A stretch of 41,367 nucleotides of DNA from Schaedlerella sp. (GTDB lineage Bacteria > Bacillota > Clostridia > Lachnospirales > Lachnospiraceae): assembly GCA_020024595.1 (NCBI GenBank), contig JAHHTO010000003.1:1-41367 (forward strand), written 5' to 3'. Positions 1-7,320 of this stretch are shown one piece after another (position 1 is the first letter of the stretch; every line of letters starts with the position of its first letter). The notes under the pieces are model-generated. The model saw only the letters and a program-made list of their open reading frames with translations, ran no database searches and was not told the origin of the DNA. A program made the translations under genes and the position numbers.

Positions 1-3
1 AGA

Positions 4-77
4 GGAAATTGCACCGCAATTTCCATTGCTGTTCCACCAATCACCGATGGCTGTGACAGCCGCATCCGATAAATCGG
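4..77. repeat. three consecutive small hairpins, possible oriT remnant
   Basis: Three perfect inverted repeats stand in a row: GGAAATTGC/GCAATTTCC with a 3-nt loop (4-24), GGCTGT/ACAGCC (49-61) and CCGAT/ATCGG (66-77). They lie directly upstream of a decayed mobilisation relaxase gene. Origins of transfer next to MobA/MobL genes often contain inverted repeats, so an oriT remnant is a reasonable inference. No nic site was recognised. Confidence 0.35.
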
Positions 78-121
78 TTGCGTAATGAGTACAGTATTCT
101 CAGCGAAGAAAGGAGCAAAGG

Positions 122-870
122 TTGGCAAGACATTCGTTTGTACAGATGTCGAAGCTGTCCAATGTTAAGGGAAGAATCTCATATATCACGAGCCACGCCA
201 GACAGGAAAACCTTTATGCCACCTATCGTACCGCCGACAATACCTTTTGGAAAAATCTCGCCAGGGAAAGTCAGCAGGAGTTTCAGCGAAGCGGAACAAC
301 AGGAAAGTGTATCGAAGTAAGGGCGTTAATCAGTGCCCTGCCTGAGATTTACACCACCTTTGACCCACAGCTGGTGCTTGAAGAATTTACGGATAAATTC
401 CGACAGCAGTACGGAGTGGAATGTGTATAGGGTCTGCACCACAATAAACGCAAAACCAATTATCACATCCACCTCATATTCAGCGAAAGGAAACTGCTTC
501 CCGAACCTGACATCAAGATTGCCACCAGAAGCGTATTTTATGACGAAACAGGAAAAAGGGGACGAACCAAGAAAGAAATCACAGACGAGAACGGGCAAAT
601 CCGAAAAGGCTGCACCGTTATCAAAAAAGATAGGAAAGAACACCCCCAAGGCTGCCGAAATCGAAGCGGACAACACCGCAAGGCAGAATGGGAACAGACA
701 GTTAAGAATGGACAGAAACCTGCTAAAAAACAGCACAGACCACCCCAAAGGCAGAGGGTAAACAGAACTTTCAGTCGAAGCAGAGAAAGAAATCCCAAGA
801 CAGGGACAGATAATCACGACATACGAAATCGACACCGCAGAGCGACCTGCCTTGCGGTCTTACATATATC
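122..870 (+). pseudogene. MobA/MobL-type relaxase, broken
   Basis: The reading starts at TTG 122 behind an AAAGGAGC ribosome binding site and begins MARHSFVQMSKL, a form typical of MobA/MobL relaxases of Firmicutes mobilisable elements. An in-frame TAG at 428-430 interrupts it. The same frame then continues with the histidine motif LHHNKRKTNYHIHLIFSERK, the metal-binding signature of these relaxases. From about 615 the similarity moves to another frame (KKIGKNTPKAAEIEADN), which suggests a deletion between short A-rich repeats that also shifted the frame. A functional relaxase is not encoded. The family call rests on the motif; the original element is unknown. Confidence 0.75.
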
Positions 871-887
871 AGACCATAAGAAAACAC

Positions 888-914
888 CCTGCAAGATTTT
901 CACGTCTTGCAAGG
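888..914. repeat. hairpin downstream of relaxase remnant
   Basis: The arms CCTGCAAGA and TCTTGCAAGG pair with one bulge around an 8-nt loop. No T-run follows on the plus strand, so it is not a clear terminator. It marks the end of the decayed mobilisation segment. Confidence 0.3.
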
Positions 915-935
915 TGCAATTTTAAACAGTAAAGT

Positions 936-1028
936 TCACTTCTTTTTATTAGACATCACTACGCAACTCACAGCTACAAATAATCCCAATAAAATCCACG
1001 GGAATGCTGCTCCAAAAAATTCATACAT
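936..1028 (-). CDS. 30-residue single-pass membrane peptide
   Basis: A short frame starts at ATG 1028 behind a good AGGAGAAAATTTT ribosome binding site. It encodes a 30-residue peptide with an N-terminal MYEFFGAAFPW stretch, one hydrophobic segment (about residues 9-25) and a basic NKKK tail. It follows the 68-residue membrane ORF by 15 nt on the same strand, so the two may be co-transcribed behind the broken PadR gene. The function is unknown. The ribosome binding site and the clear topology (hydrophobic helix, basic end) are the only support for its being translated. Confidence 0.4.
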   Translation of the reverse strand: MYEFFGAAFPWILLGLFVAVSCVVMSNKKK

Positions 1029-1043
1029 AAAATTTTCTCCTCG

Positions 1044-1250
1044 TTATTTCCTTGCATTTTTCGTATGGTTATAATAGCTTTTAGCAAATTTTGCAAACAC
1101 AACAATATATAACAGTATTGCTCCGTCTAAAAGCACAGTGATAAAGTAACTATGAAGGTTCAACAGATTGTTAATAAATTGCAGAATAAGTATGCAAAAG
1201 AACAAGATAAGCAATGTAATCACTCTTCCTCTGAATACTCTTTCCATCAT
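1044..1250 (-). CDS. small membrane protein, possibly a gene remnant
   Basis: The 68-residue product has two hydrophobic segments (about residues 10-30 and 36-55) and a basic C-terminus. Its ATG has no good ribosome binding site. Upstream, a strong site (CAGGAGGAATT) leads into a GTG frame that overlaps the PadR stop. That frame reads VRKKFSVMTIPDFK and then stops at codon 15. This short piece resembles the N-terminus of DUF2812 proteins, which often follow PadR regulators. The membrane ORF may therefore be the C-terminal remnant of such a gene. Functional translation is doubtful. Confidence 0.35.
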   Translation of the reverse strand: MMERVFRGRVITLLILFFCILILQFINNLLNLHSYFITVLLDGAILLYIVVFAKFAKSYYNHTKNARK

Positions 1251-1287
1251 TTGAAGTCTGGAATCGTCATCACAGAAAATTTCTTCC

Positions 1288-1565
1288 TCACAATTCCTCC
1301 TGTATTATCTTATACAAGCGTTCAATTCGTTTCAGTTCTGTCTGTAATACATCTAACCCCAAATCCGTGATTTGATATATTTTTCGTTTATCTTCTTCAC
1401 AGACAAAATGAATTACGTTGTCTTTTTCCATTTTCGATAAGCTTCCGTTATCTTTTCAACCATTTGAACAATGCCATAACCGTGATTAGGTTTTCGTAAA
1501 CAGAATAATATGAAAAAAGCAGTTTCCGTCATAGGAACATATACTTTTTTAATGTGCTTATCCAT
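1288..1565 (-). pseudogene. PadR-family transcriptional regulator with internal deletion
   Basis: From ATG 1565, preceded by AGAGGG, the frame reads VPMTETAFFILFCLRKPNHGYGIVQMVEKITE, the recognition-helix half of a PadR winged-helix domain (shown here only as a family match). The frame then changes, and the C-terminal half of the same family follows: GSLSKMEKDNVIHFV, then EEDKRKIYQITDLGL and a terminal helix ending IIQEEL. The segment usually between these halves (RLGPGTLY) is missing, so a small deletion has removed part of the wing and shifted the frame. No full-length protein can be made. Confidence 0.7.
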
Positions 1566-1620
1566 AAGAACTACCCTCTATTAGTCTTGTGTGCGATACA
1601 TCGTAGTGCGATATATTTGC

Positions 1621-1649
1621 ATTATATAGTACTGCAATACATAAGTCAA
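1621..1649 (-). promoter_or_regulatory. promoter of the PadR remnant with operator-like repeat
   Basis: On the minus strand TTGACT (1644-1649) and TATAAT (1621-1626) are separated by 17 nt. The spacer carries an imperfect inverted repeat around TATTGCAGTACTATA, the usual kind of place for an autoregulatory PadR operator. A direct repeat GTGCGATA lies just downstream (about 1590 and 1606). The promoter looks intact although the gene is broken. Confidence 0.5.
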
Positions 1650-1732
1650 TAGGTTCGAGTGTTTTTTATGGAAATGCAAAAATATTGTCAATTGTGATTT
1701 TCAAATTCTGATTTGAATTTAGGCGTATAGAT

Positions 1733-2164
1733 ATGCAAAGATTGAAAGTGAAATTTATATATAGAAGCATGGATTTATTTGTTAAATTAAGCATATTGTT
1801 TAAAAAGATATTTCATATCTCACCATATATATGTTGCTTTTCGGCTGTTATAGGGTTCATTGATATTTTATTAGAGGAGAATATACCAGATGATGTTAGA
1901 CCTATTTGTTTAGTAACATTTAGGGTGAGCTTTTTAATGTTTTTAGTATCTTTTTTTCTTGAATATATTTTTATGTTTCTATGGAAATATCCTAAATGCA
2001 AGGGCAAATTTCCATGGTATAAAACAACCTTAGGATATTTAGGAGAAGAAGATAGAAGCAACAGCAAAAGAGGCTGTCTGTATTTTTGTTCAGATTTCAA
2101 CGCCTTACATTGGGCAAATAGAATGTGCAGTCCATTCAGAAATAGTAAAAATCCATTTCATTGA
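1733..2164 (+). CDS. hypothetical membrane protein, doubtful
   Basis: This 143-residue frame has two hydrophobic stretches (about residues 30-48 and 62-85) and a cysteine-containing polar tail. No convincing ribosome binding site precedes ATG 1733 or the internal ATG 1769. The C-terminal third has irregular composition and could be out of frame. It sits between other decayed genes. I do not recognise the family, and it may itself be a remnant. Confidence 0.25.
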   Translation: MQRLKVKFIYRSMDLFVKLSILFKKIFHISPYICCFSAVIGFIDILLEENIPDDVRPICLVTFRVSFLMFLVSFFLEYIFMFLWKYPKCKGKFPWYKTTLGYLGEEDRSNSKRGCLYFCSDFNALHWANRMCSPFRNSKNPFH

Positions 2165-2189
2165 ATGTGAGAGCCTTGAACTGGATGTA

Positions 2190-2459
2190 AAAATGGCTAA
2201 TAAATGGTCCTGTTGAAATCAATCAAATCGCACCCACTTCGAAAGTCTACGTTCCTGATCACTCTGTATTTGCAGCGTTTAAGAGAGGAATCGCCACCAG
2301 TATCACTTATGAAAAAGATGGGAAAGCAACAGAAACTTTTGATGTGCCGGAGGCAGAATATGTAATCGAACTAAACGGAATCAAAAGTGAATTGGCTATT
2401 TTGACTTTTGAGCGCAATGAGGTAAAGTGGTGGATCCATATCATGATCCATACCTTTTA
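2190..2459 (+). pseudogene. unrecognised gene fragment
   Basis: An open stretch without a usable start reads NGPVEINQIAPTSKVYVP, and later DVPEAEYVIELNGIKSELA, ending at a TAG at 2457-2459. Its composition is that of real coding sequence (a soluble beta-rich protein). A stop codon just before it and the lack of a start point to an N-terminally truncated gene. It is followed 21 nt later by the CPBP stub. I do not recognise the family. Confidence 0.35.
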
Positions 2460-2480
2460 GAAAGAAACGAGTGATAAAAA

Positions 2481-2705
2481 ATGCGCGATCTAAAAAGATA
2501 TATTATCAGCACCTACATTTTTATATGGTTCCTTATTATTTTTGTAGCAGGCAATGCAAGTTTGATCTTTCACGCACTGCCCACTATGATGTGGCTGATT
2601 AGAAATCTCCTTGCATGGTTCCTGACACTCTTCTATTTTCTATTAATTGATTTCAGAAGGTGCAATTGCTTTCAGCCTTTGCTTTACAAAAGTTGTTCTT
2701 TCTGA
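2481..2705 (+). pseudogene. N-terminal stub of a CPBP-type membrane protease
   Basis: The frame begins MRDLKRYIISTYIFIWFL and continues through ASLIFHALPTMMWLIRNLLAW, which resembles the first two transmembrane helices of CPBP (CAAX protease / bacteriocin-processing) proteins. After about residue 55 the similarity stops and a short unrelated tail follows. All catalytic motifs (EExxxR, HxxxN) are absent. It is a truncated remnant. Confidence 0.4.
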
Positions 2706-2715
2706 TGTTCGGAAC

Positions 2716-3375
2716 TTACTGTAATATAGAAGGAATAATTTCAGAAAGTTTTTTTGCAAGAAGTTGATGACTTTCAAAACTTAGATGCATATAGTCATAA
2801 GGGTACATCTGCATTCCTTCAATAGAAGCAGCATCCAAAAAATGGCAGTGAAGACGTTGAGCAACTTGTTGGTAAAGCGCAGCAAGGCTTTCTGATTTTT
2901 CTACACACCCTGCCCCCATTTCCCCGGCTACAGATGTCGTGGCATAGCCTTTTTCAATAGGAGGCGGTGTGATGATCAGAATATTAGGCTTGTGGCGCCA
3001 AACACTTGTTGAAGCGATTGCCTTTTCTACAAGGCGCTCCATACCTTTTGCTATATTCTCGGCAGTAGCGCTAAATCTTTCTTTTGTATCATTTGTGCCC
3101 AGCATAATAATAAGTAAATCCAAGGGCTTGTGGGTCATCAGGCATGGGAATAAATAAGAAAGACCTGATAGGCCTTCAAACAAAGGATCTTCAAATACAG
3201 TTGTTCTTCCTTCCAGTCCTTCCTCCTGTACAGAATATTCATTTCCTAAATATTTTTGCAGTAAAGATGTCCATCGTTCTTCTTCTGTAAATCGAGTCTG
3301 TGTTTTTGAATTATATCCGTGAGTATTGGAATCCCCGTAACATACAATTTTTTTGATATATCCAGAAGTTTCCAT
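2716..3375 (-). CDS. SGNH/GDSL hydrolase, probable sialate O-acetylesterase
   Basis: The 219-residue cytosolic protein has the SGNH blocks: YGDSNTHG with nucleophile Ser16, a Gly in the GLEGRTT stretch, GTND (block III) and a C-terminal Asp-x-x-His in YDYMHLS. There is no signal peptide. The start is ATG 3375 behind AAGGAGAATAGC. It is divergent from the sialic acid operon, and a GDSL esterase also occurs in the R. gnavus nan cluster. De-O-acetylation of imported sialic acids is therefore the most likely role. That role is inferred from context; the fold and catalytic residues are directly visible. Other acyl esters remain possible substrates. Confidence 0.75.
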   Translation of the reverse strand: METSGYIKKIVCYGDSNTHGYNSKTQTRFTEEERWTSLLQKYLGNEYSVQEEGLEGRTTVFEDPLFEGLSGLSYLFPCLMTHKPLDLLIIMLGTNDTKERFSATAENIAKGMERLVEKAIASTSVWRHKPNILIITPPPIEKGYATTSVAGEMGAGCVEKSESLAALYQQVAQRLHCHFLDAASIEGMQMYPYDYMHLSFESHQLLAKKLSEIIPSILQ

Positions 3376-3400
3376 ATGCTATTCTCCTTTCTTTATTTTA

Positions 3401-3438
3401 TATTCTGTATTATATCATTAGAAGAAATTGTACACAAT
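3401..3438 (-). promoter_or_regulatory. promoter of the esterase gene with ATTGT/ACAAT operator-like site
   Basis: On the minus strand a TATAAT sits about 17 nt from a TTGTGT element. The -35 is part of the inverted repeat ATTGT-AC-ACAAT (3427-3438). A repressor bound there would cover the -35. Which regulator would bind is unknown; the RpiR protein encoded at 7321 is the obvious candidate. Confidence 0.4.
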
Positions 3439-3471
3439 AAAAAAGAAAAAATTTTTTTATTAAAAAATATA

Positions 3472-3500
3472 TTGAAAAAAATTTCCGAATATGCTATTAT
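3472..3500 (+). promoter_or_regulatory. promoter of the sialic acid operon
   Basis: TTGAAA (3472-3477) and TATTAT (3495-3500) are separated by 17 nt and lie 100 nt before the SBP start. An AT-rich stretch upstream (3440-3475) could act as an UP element. Confidence 0.6.
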
Positions 3501-3521
3501 TCAGTTATACAAAGTGCACAG

Positions 3522-3536
3522 TTTTCGCGGCGAAAA
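3522..3536. promoter_or_regulatory. candidate operator, perfect 15-bp palindrome
   Basis: TTTTCGC-G-GCGAAAA is a perfect palindrome with a single central base. It begins about 15 nt after the predicted transcription start of the SBP gene, where a repressor would block elongation or initiation. The RpiR-family regulator in the same operon is the likely ligand. This is inference from position and symmetry. Confidence 0.45.
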
Positions 3537-3600
3537 AGGGAAAAAAGTATGCTAATAGACAAAAGAAAACAAGCATATCATTAATGAGGAGGTAAAATTT

Positions 3601-4923
3601 ATGAAAAAGAAAGTGTTAGCAACATTATTAACCTGTGCTATGGCAGTTACTGCACTGACAGCATGTGGCGGAAGTGACAAAGGCGGGGAAACCCCAAAGA
3701 AAGAAGAGAGTTCAAGCGATAAAACAGAAATTACATGGTGGGCATTCCCGACGTTTACACAGGAAAATGCAAATGATGCAGTAGGTACATATGAACAGAA
3801 AATCATTGATGCTTTTGAAGAAGAAAATCCGGATATTTCTGTGAAATTGGAAACAATTGACTTTACTGCAGGTCCTGAAAAAATTACAACAGCGATTGAA
3901 GCGGGAACGATGGCGGATGTGTTGTTTGATGCTCCGGGTCGTATCATAGAGTATGGAAAGAACGGAAAGTTAGCGGATTTGAATGATCTCTTTACAGATG
4001 AGTTTGTAAAAGATGTGAACAATGATGCTCTGCTTCAGTCTTGTAAGGCAGGAGATACAGCATATATGTATCCTATCAGTTCTGCTCCGTTCTATATGGC
4101 ATTTAATAGAGAGATGCTGAAGGATGCCGGCGTAGAGGATCTGGTAAAAGAGGGGTGGACTACAGATGACTTCGTAACAGTATTAGAGGCACTGAAGGAT
4201 AAGGGATATAATCCGGGCTCTTTCTTCTGTAATGGCCAGGGAGGCGACCAGGGCCCAAGAGCATTTTTTGCAAACTTATACAGTAACCACATTACAGATG
4301 CAGATGTAACAAAATATACTACAGATGACGCTAATTCTATTAAATCTATGGAATTGATTTCTAAATTAATTCAGGATGGAACATTGATGAATGGTTCTCA
4401 GTATGATGGTACAGCAGATATTCAGAACTTTGCAAATGGACAGACAGCATTTACAATTCTCTGGTCTCCAGCACAGCCGGGAACACAGGCTCAGCTTCTT
4501 GAGGCAAGTAAGGTGGATTATTTAGAAGTTCCGTTTGCATCTGAAGATGGAGTTCCGGAATTAGAGTATCTGGTAAATGGTTTCTGTGTATTTGACAATG
4601 GTGATGATGCAAAAGTCGAAGCTTCTAAAAAGTTCATTCAGTTCATCTGTGATGACGAAGAATGGGGTCCGAAGAATGTTGTTAGAACAGGCTCATTCCC
4701 TGTACGTACATCTTATGGAGACTTATATGATGACGAAAGAATGAATACTCTGGCAACATGGACAAAATATTATTCACCATATTACAATACAATTGATGGA
4801 TTTGCTGAAATGAGAACTTTATGGTTCCCGATGTGTCAGGCTATTTCTAACGGTGAGAAAGAGCCGGAAGCTGCTTTGAAAGATTTTACAGAAAAGGCAA
4901 ATGAAACGATTACAAAAAAATAA
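3601..4923 (+). CDS. sialic acid ABC transporter substrate-binding lipoprotein
   Basis: The 440-residue family 1 (CUT1-type) extracellular solute-binding protein begins with a lipoprotein signal: basic MKKK, a hydrophobic stretch and lipobox LTAC with Cys21. Then comes a Gly/Ser/Glu/Lys-rich linker and the mature domain from ITWWAFPTF. The start follows GAGGAGGT. It is the first gene of an operon with two permeases and NanE/NanA/NanK, so N-acetylneuraminate or a derivative is the expected ligand. R. gnavus imports 2,7-anhydro-Neu5Ac through a related SBP; which form is bound here cannot be read from sequence. The length and domain order are normal for the family. Confidence 0.88.
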   Translation: MKKKVLATLLTCAMAVTALTACGGSDKGGETPKKEESSSDKTEITWWAFPTFTQENANDAVGTYEQKIIDAFEEENPDISVKLETIDFTAGPEKITTAIEAGTMADVLFDAPGRIIEYGKNGKLADLNDLFTDEFVKDVNNDALLQSCKAGDTAYMYPISSAPFYMAFNREMLKDAGVEDLVKEGWTTDDFVTVLEALKDKGYNPGSFFCNGQGGDQGPRAFFANLYSNHITDADVTKYTTDDANSIKSMELISKLIQDGTLMNGSQYDGTADIQNFANGQTAFTILWSPAQPGTQAQLLEASKVDYLEVPFASEDGVPELEYLVNGFCVFDNGDDAKVEASKKFIQFICDDEEWGPKNVVRTGSFPVRTSYGDLYDDERMNTLATWTKYYSPYYNTIDGFAEMRTLWFPMCQAISNGEKEPEAALKDFTEKANETITKK

Positions 4924-4941
4924 TTAAAAACAGCACGGACT

Positions 4942-4967
4942 CCTTGCATACTGCTGAGTATGCAAGG
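4942..4967 (+). other. intercistronic hairpin after the SBP gene
   Basis: CCTTGCATACT and AGTATGCAAGG form a perfect 11-bp stem around a GCTG loop, in the 87-nt gap between the SBP and first permease. No T-run follows. Such hairpins commonly protect the upstream mRNA from 3' decay, giving more binding protein than permease. That effect is inferred. Confidence 0.5.
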
Positions 4968-5010
4968 GGAACGTTTGTAAAGGGCATTTTTATGGAAACG
5001 GAGGGGAAAC

Positions 5011-5901
5011 ATGAAAAAAGCAAATAAAATACGGATGAGAGAGACTATAGTGTCTTATTGTTTTCTTGCTCCAGTGTTGATCTTTTTTATCATTTTTGTT
5101 CTTGTTCCTATGGCAATGGGATTTGTAACCAGTTTTTTTAATTATACGATGACTGACTTTACCTTTGTGGGTATTGATAATTATGTGCGTATGTTTCAGG
5201 ATGATGTATTTATTCGTTCTCTGATAAATACGCTGATTATTGTAGTAGGTTCTGTTCCGGTTGTCGTTCTGTTCTCTTTGTTTGTGGCATCGCAGACTTA
5301 TGAGAAAAGTGCTTTCACACGTTCTTTCTTCAGATGTGTGTTCTTCCTGCCGGTAGTAACAGGAAGTGTTGCAGTTACAGTTGTTTGGAAATGGATTTAT
5401 GACCCACTTTCTGGTATTTTGAATTTTGCCTTAAAAGAAGGAGGCGTGATTGAACAGAATATCAGCTGGCTGGGGGATAAAAAATATGCTCTTTGGGCAA
5501 TTATTATCATTTTGCTTACAACTTCTGTAGGACAGCCTATTATCCTTTATATTGCGTCTATGGGGAACATCGACAAATCTTTGGTAGAAGCTGCTAGAGT
5601 AGATGGAGCAAATGAATTTCAGGTATTCTGGAAGATTAAATGGCAAAGCCTTCTTCCGACAACTCTTTATATCGTGGTGATTACAACGATTAACTCCTTC
5701 CAGTGTTTTGCGCTGATCCAGCTGTTGACCTCGGGCGGTCCGAACTACTCGACTTCAACACTTATGTATTATCTGTATGAAAGAGCATTTAAACTTTCAG
5801 AATATGGATATGCGAACACAATTGGTGTATTTCTTGCCGTATTGATCGGTATTATCAGTTTTATTCAGTTTAAAATTTTCGGCAATGACGTAGAATACTA
5901 G
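5011..5901 (+). CDS. ABC transporter permease, MalF-like
   Basis: The 296-residue integral membrane protein has about six transmembrane helices and the binding-protein-dependent transport EAA loop near residue 190 (VEAARVDGANEFQVFWKIKWQSL), which contacts the ATPase. The start ATG follows ACGGAGGGG. It is the first of two permeases typical of CUT1 sugar importers. With the SBP it is expected to import sialic acid. No ATPase gene lies in the window, so the transporter probably uses a shared MsmK/UgpC-type ATPase encoded elsewhere. Confidence 0.88.
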   Translation: MKKANKIRMRETIVSYCFLAPVLIFFIIFVLVPMAMGFVTSFFNYTMTDFTFVGIDNYVRMFQDDVFIRSLINTLIIVVGSVPVVVLFSLFVASQTYEKSAFTRSFFRCVFFLPVVTGSVAVTVVWKWIYDPLSGILNFALKEGGVIEQNISWLGDKKYALWAIIIILLTTSVGQPIILYIASMGNIDKSLVEAARVDGANEFQVFWKIKWQSLLPTTLYIVVITTINSFQCFALIQLLTSGGPNYSTSTLMYYLYERAFKLSEYGYANTIGVFLAVLIGIISFIQFKIFGNDVEY

Positions 5902-5917
5902 AAAGGGGAGTGAAGAG

Positions 5918-6748
5918 ATGAAAAAACCAAAACTGACGGTATTTAATATCGTTACATATATTATCCTGACTATTTTAACGATTCTCTTTGTCTTTCCTTT
6001 TTATTGGATTATGACAGGAGCATTCAAGGCACAGCCTGACACTATCGTGGTTCCTCCACAGTGGTGGCCGGCAAATCCTACAATGGAAAACTTTACAAAG
6101 CTTTTAATACAGAACCCTGCAGGAAAATGGCTGTTCAATAGTATTTTTATTGCGGTTGTCACCATGCTTCTGGTTTGTATTACGTCCTCTTTGGCTGGAT
6201 ATGTTCTTGCCAAAAAGAGATTTTATGGTCAAAAGATACTGTTTTCTATTTTTATTGCGGCAATGGCGCTTCCAAAACAGGTAGTGATTGTTCCACTTGT
6301 TCGTTTGATAAATTTTATGGGAATTCATGATACTTTGGCAGCGGTGATTTTGCCTTTGATAGGATGGCCTTTTGGTGTTTTCCTTATGAAACAGTTTAGT
6401 GAAAATATTCCCGGTGAACTTTTGGAGTCTGCAAAAATTGATGGGTGTGGAGAATTTAGGACTTTTATTAGTATTGCATTTCCTATTGTAAAGCCAGGAT
6501 TTGCAGCATTGGCAATTTTTACGTTCATTAACACATGGAATGACTATTTTATGCAGTTGGTAATGCTGACTTCCAAAGATAATCTTACGATTTCCTTAGG
6601 TGTGGCAACAATGCAGGCGGAGATGGCAACGAATTATGGACTGATTATGGCAGGAGCTGCTCTTGCGGCAATTCCAATTGTAGCCGTATTCTTGATTTTC
6701 CAGAAATCCTTTACACAGGGCATTACGATGGGGGCTGTGAAAGGTTGA
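5918..6748 (+). CDS. ABC transporter permease, MalG-like
   Basis: The 276-residue partner permease has six predicted transmembrane helices and the EAA loop LLESAKIDGCGEFRTFISIAFP around residue 165. It starts 16 nt after the previous gene behind AAAGGGGAG. The C-terminus ends QGITMGAVKG, the usual MalG-type form. It forms the heterodimeric channel with the upstream permease. The following terminator-like hairpin suggests that the transport genes are transcribed more strongly than the catabolic genes. Confidence 0.88.
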   Translation: MKKPKLTVFNIVTYIILTILTILFVFPFYWIMTGAFKAQPDTIVVPPQWWPANPTMENFTKLLIQNPAGKWLFNSIFIAVVTMLLVCITSSLAGYVLAKKRFYGQKILFSIFIAAMALPKQVVIVPLVRLINFMGIHDTLAAVILPLIGWPFGVFLMKQFSENIPGELLESAKIDGCGEFRTFISIAFPIVKPGFAALAIFTFINTWNDYFMQLVMLTSKDNLTISLGVATMQAEMATNYGLIMAGAALAAIPIVAVFLIFQKSFTQGITMGAVKG

Positions 6749-6753
6749 TGTCA

Positions 6754-6812
6754 AGAGACTATTGAAAACACAAAAAGTGCGGGCTATAATTGTGTTTCGA
6801 TGGTCTCTTTTT
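6754..6812 (+). terminator. partial intrinsic terminator between transport and catabolic genes
   Basis: AGAGACTATTGAAAACAC pairs with GTGTTTCGATGGTCTCT (one bulge and G-T pairs) and is followed by TTTTTAT. The loop is about 20 nt. The downstream nan genes run in the same direction without a strong promoter of their own, so leaky termination is likely. Confidence 0.5.
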
Positions 6813-6820
6813 ATAATAGT

Positions 6821-6841
6821 TTCTCTCGTTTTATGAGAGAA
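6821..6841 (+). other. hairpin just upstream of the yhcH ribosome binding site
   Basis: TTCTCTC and GAGAGAA form a perfect 7-bp stem with a GTTTTAT loop. It ends close to the AAGGAAAGGAG ribosome binding site of the next gene and could influence its translation or protect a processed 5' end. Confidence 0.3.
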
Positions 6842-6857
6842 GGAAAGGAGAAAGAGT

Positions 6858-7307
6858 ATGATTTTTGACACATTAGATCATGTGGAACGTTATAAAGGGA
6901 TCTCTAAATGGTTGGATATCGCAATTGAATTTTTGATGGGAAGAGATTTGAAACAGCTTCCCTTAGGAAAAACAGAGATTTTTGAAGATAAGGTTTTTGC
7001 AAATGTTATGGATGCACGAACTGTAGAGGAAACAGAAACCGCTTTTGAAATTCATAAGAAGTATATGGATATTCAGATTGATATTGAAGGAACAGAGATT
7101 GTTCAGATTGGGTTTGAAGAAAAAGGGGAAGCCTCACCCTATGACGAAGCCAGCGATTTTGGAACTGTAATATGTGAGAAAAACAATTCCTGTGTGCTGG
7201 GACCAGGAAAGTTTATTATCTGTATGGGTAGAGAACCACATAAACCCACACTTGTAGCTTCTGATAACAGAAAAGTTAGAAAGTGTGTAATAAAAGTTGC
7301 TTTATAA
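6858..7307 (+). CDS. YhcH/YjgK/YiaL family protein, sialic acid anomerase candidate
   Basis: The 149-residue cupin-like protein has family features: the HKKYMDIQIDIEG stretch around residue 75 and a C-terminal GPGKFIICMGREPHKPTL metal-site region with conserved His. E. coli YhcH (NanQ) speeds anomer conversion of sialic acids and belongs to the nan operon. Here it lies between the permeases and nanE, consistent with handling freshly imported Neu5Ac. The start ATG follows GGAAAGGAG. The family call is firm; the anomerase role is by analogy. Confidence 0.8.
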   Translation: MIFDTLDHVERYKGISKWLDIAIEFLMGRDLKQLPLGKTEIFEDKVFANVMDARTVEETETAFEIHKKYMDIQIDIEGTEIVQIGFEEKGEASPYDEASDFGTVICEKNNSCVLGPGKFIICMGREPHKPTLVASDNRKVRKCVIKVAL

Positions 7308-7320
7308 TACGGAGGAAGAC

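Noticed and set aside
326..835. Minus-strand 169-residue frame opposite the relaxase remnant
   Set aside because: It is antisense to recognisable relaxase sequence, has low-complexity Phe/Ser/Leu composition and no family resemblance.
3522..3536. Palindrome as a CcpA cre site
   Set aside because: It does not fit the cre consensus (WTGNAANCGNWNNCW): the CG is off-centre by symmetry and the flanks do not match, so a nan-specific operator is preferred.
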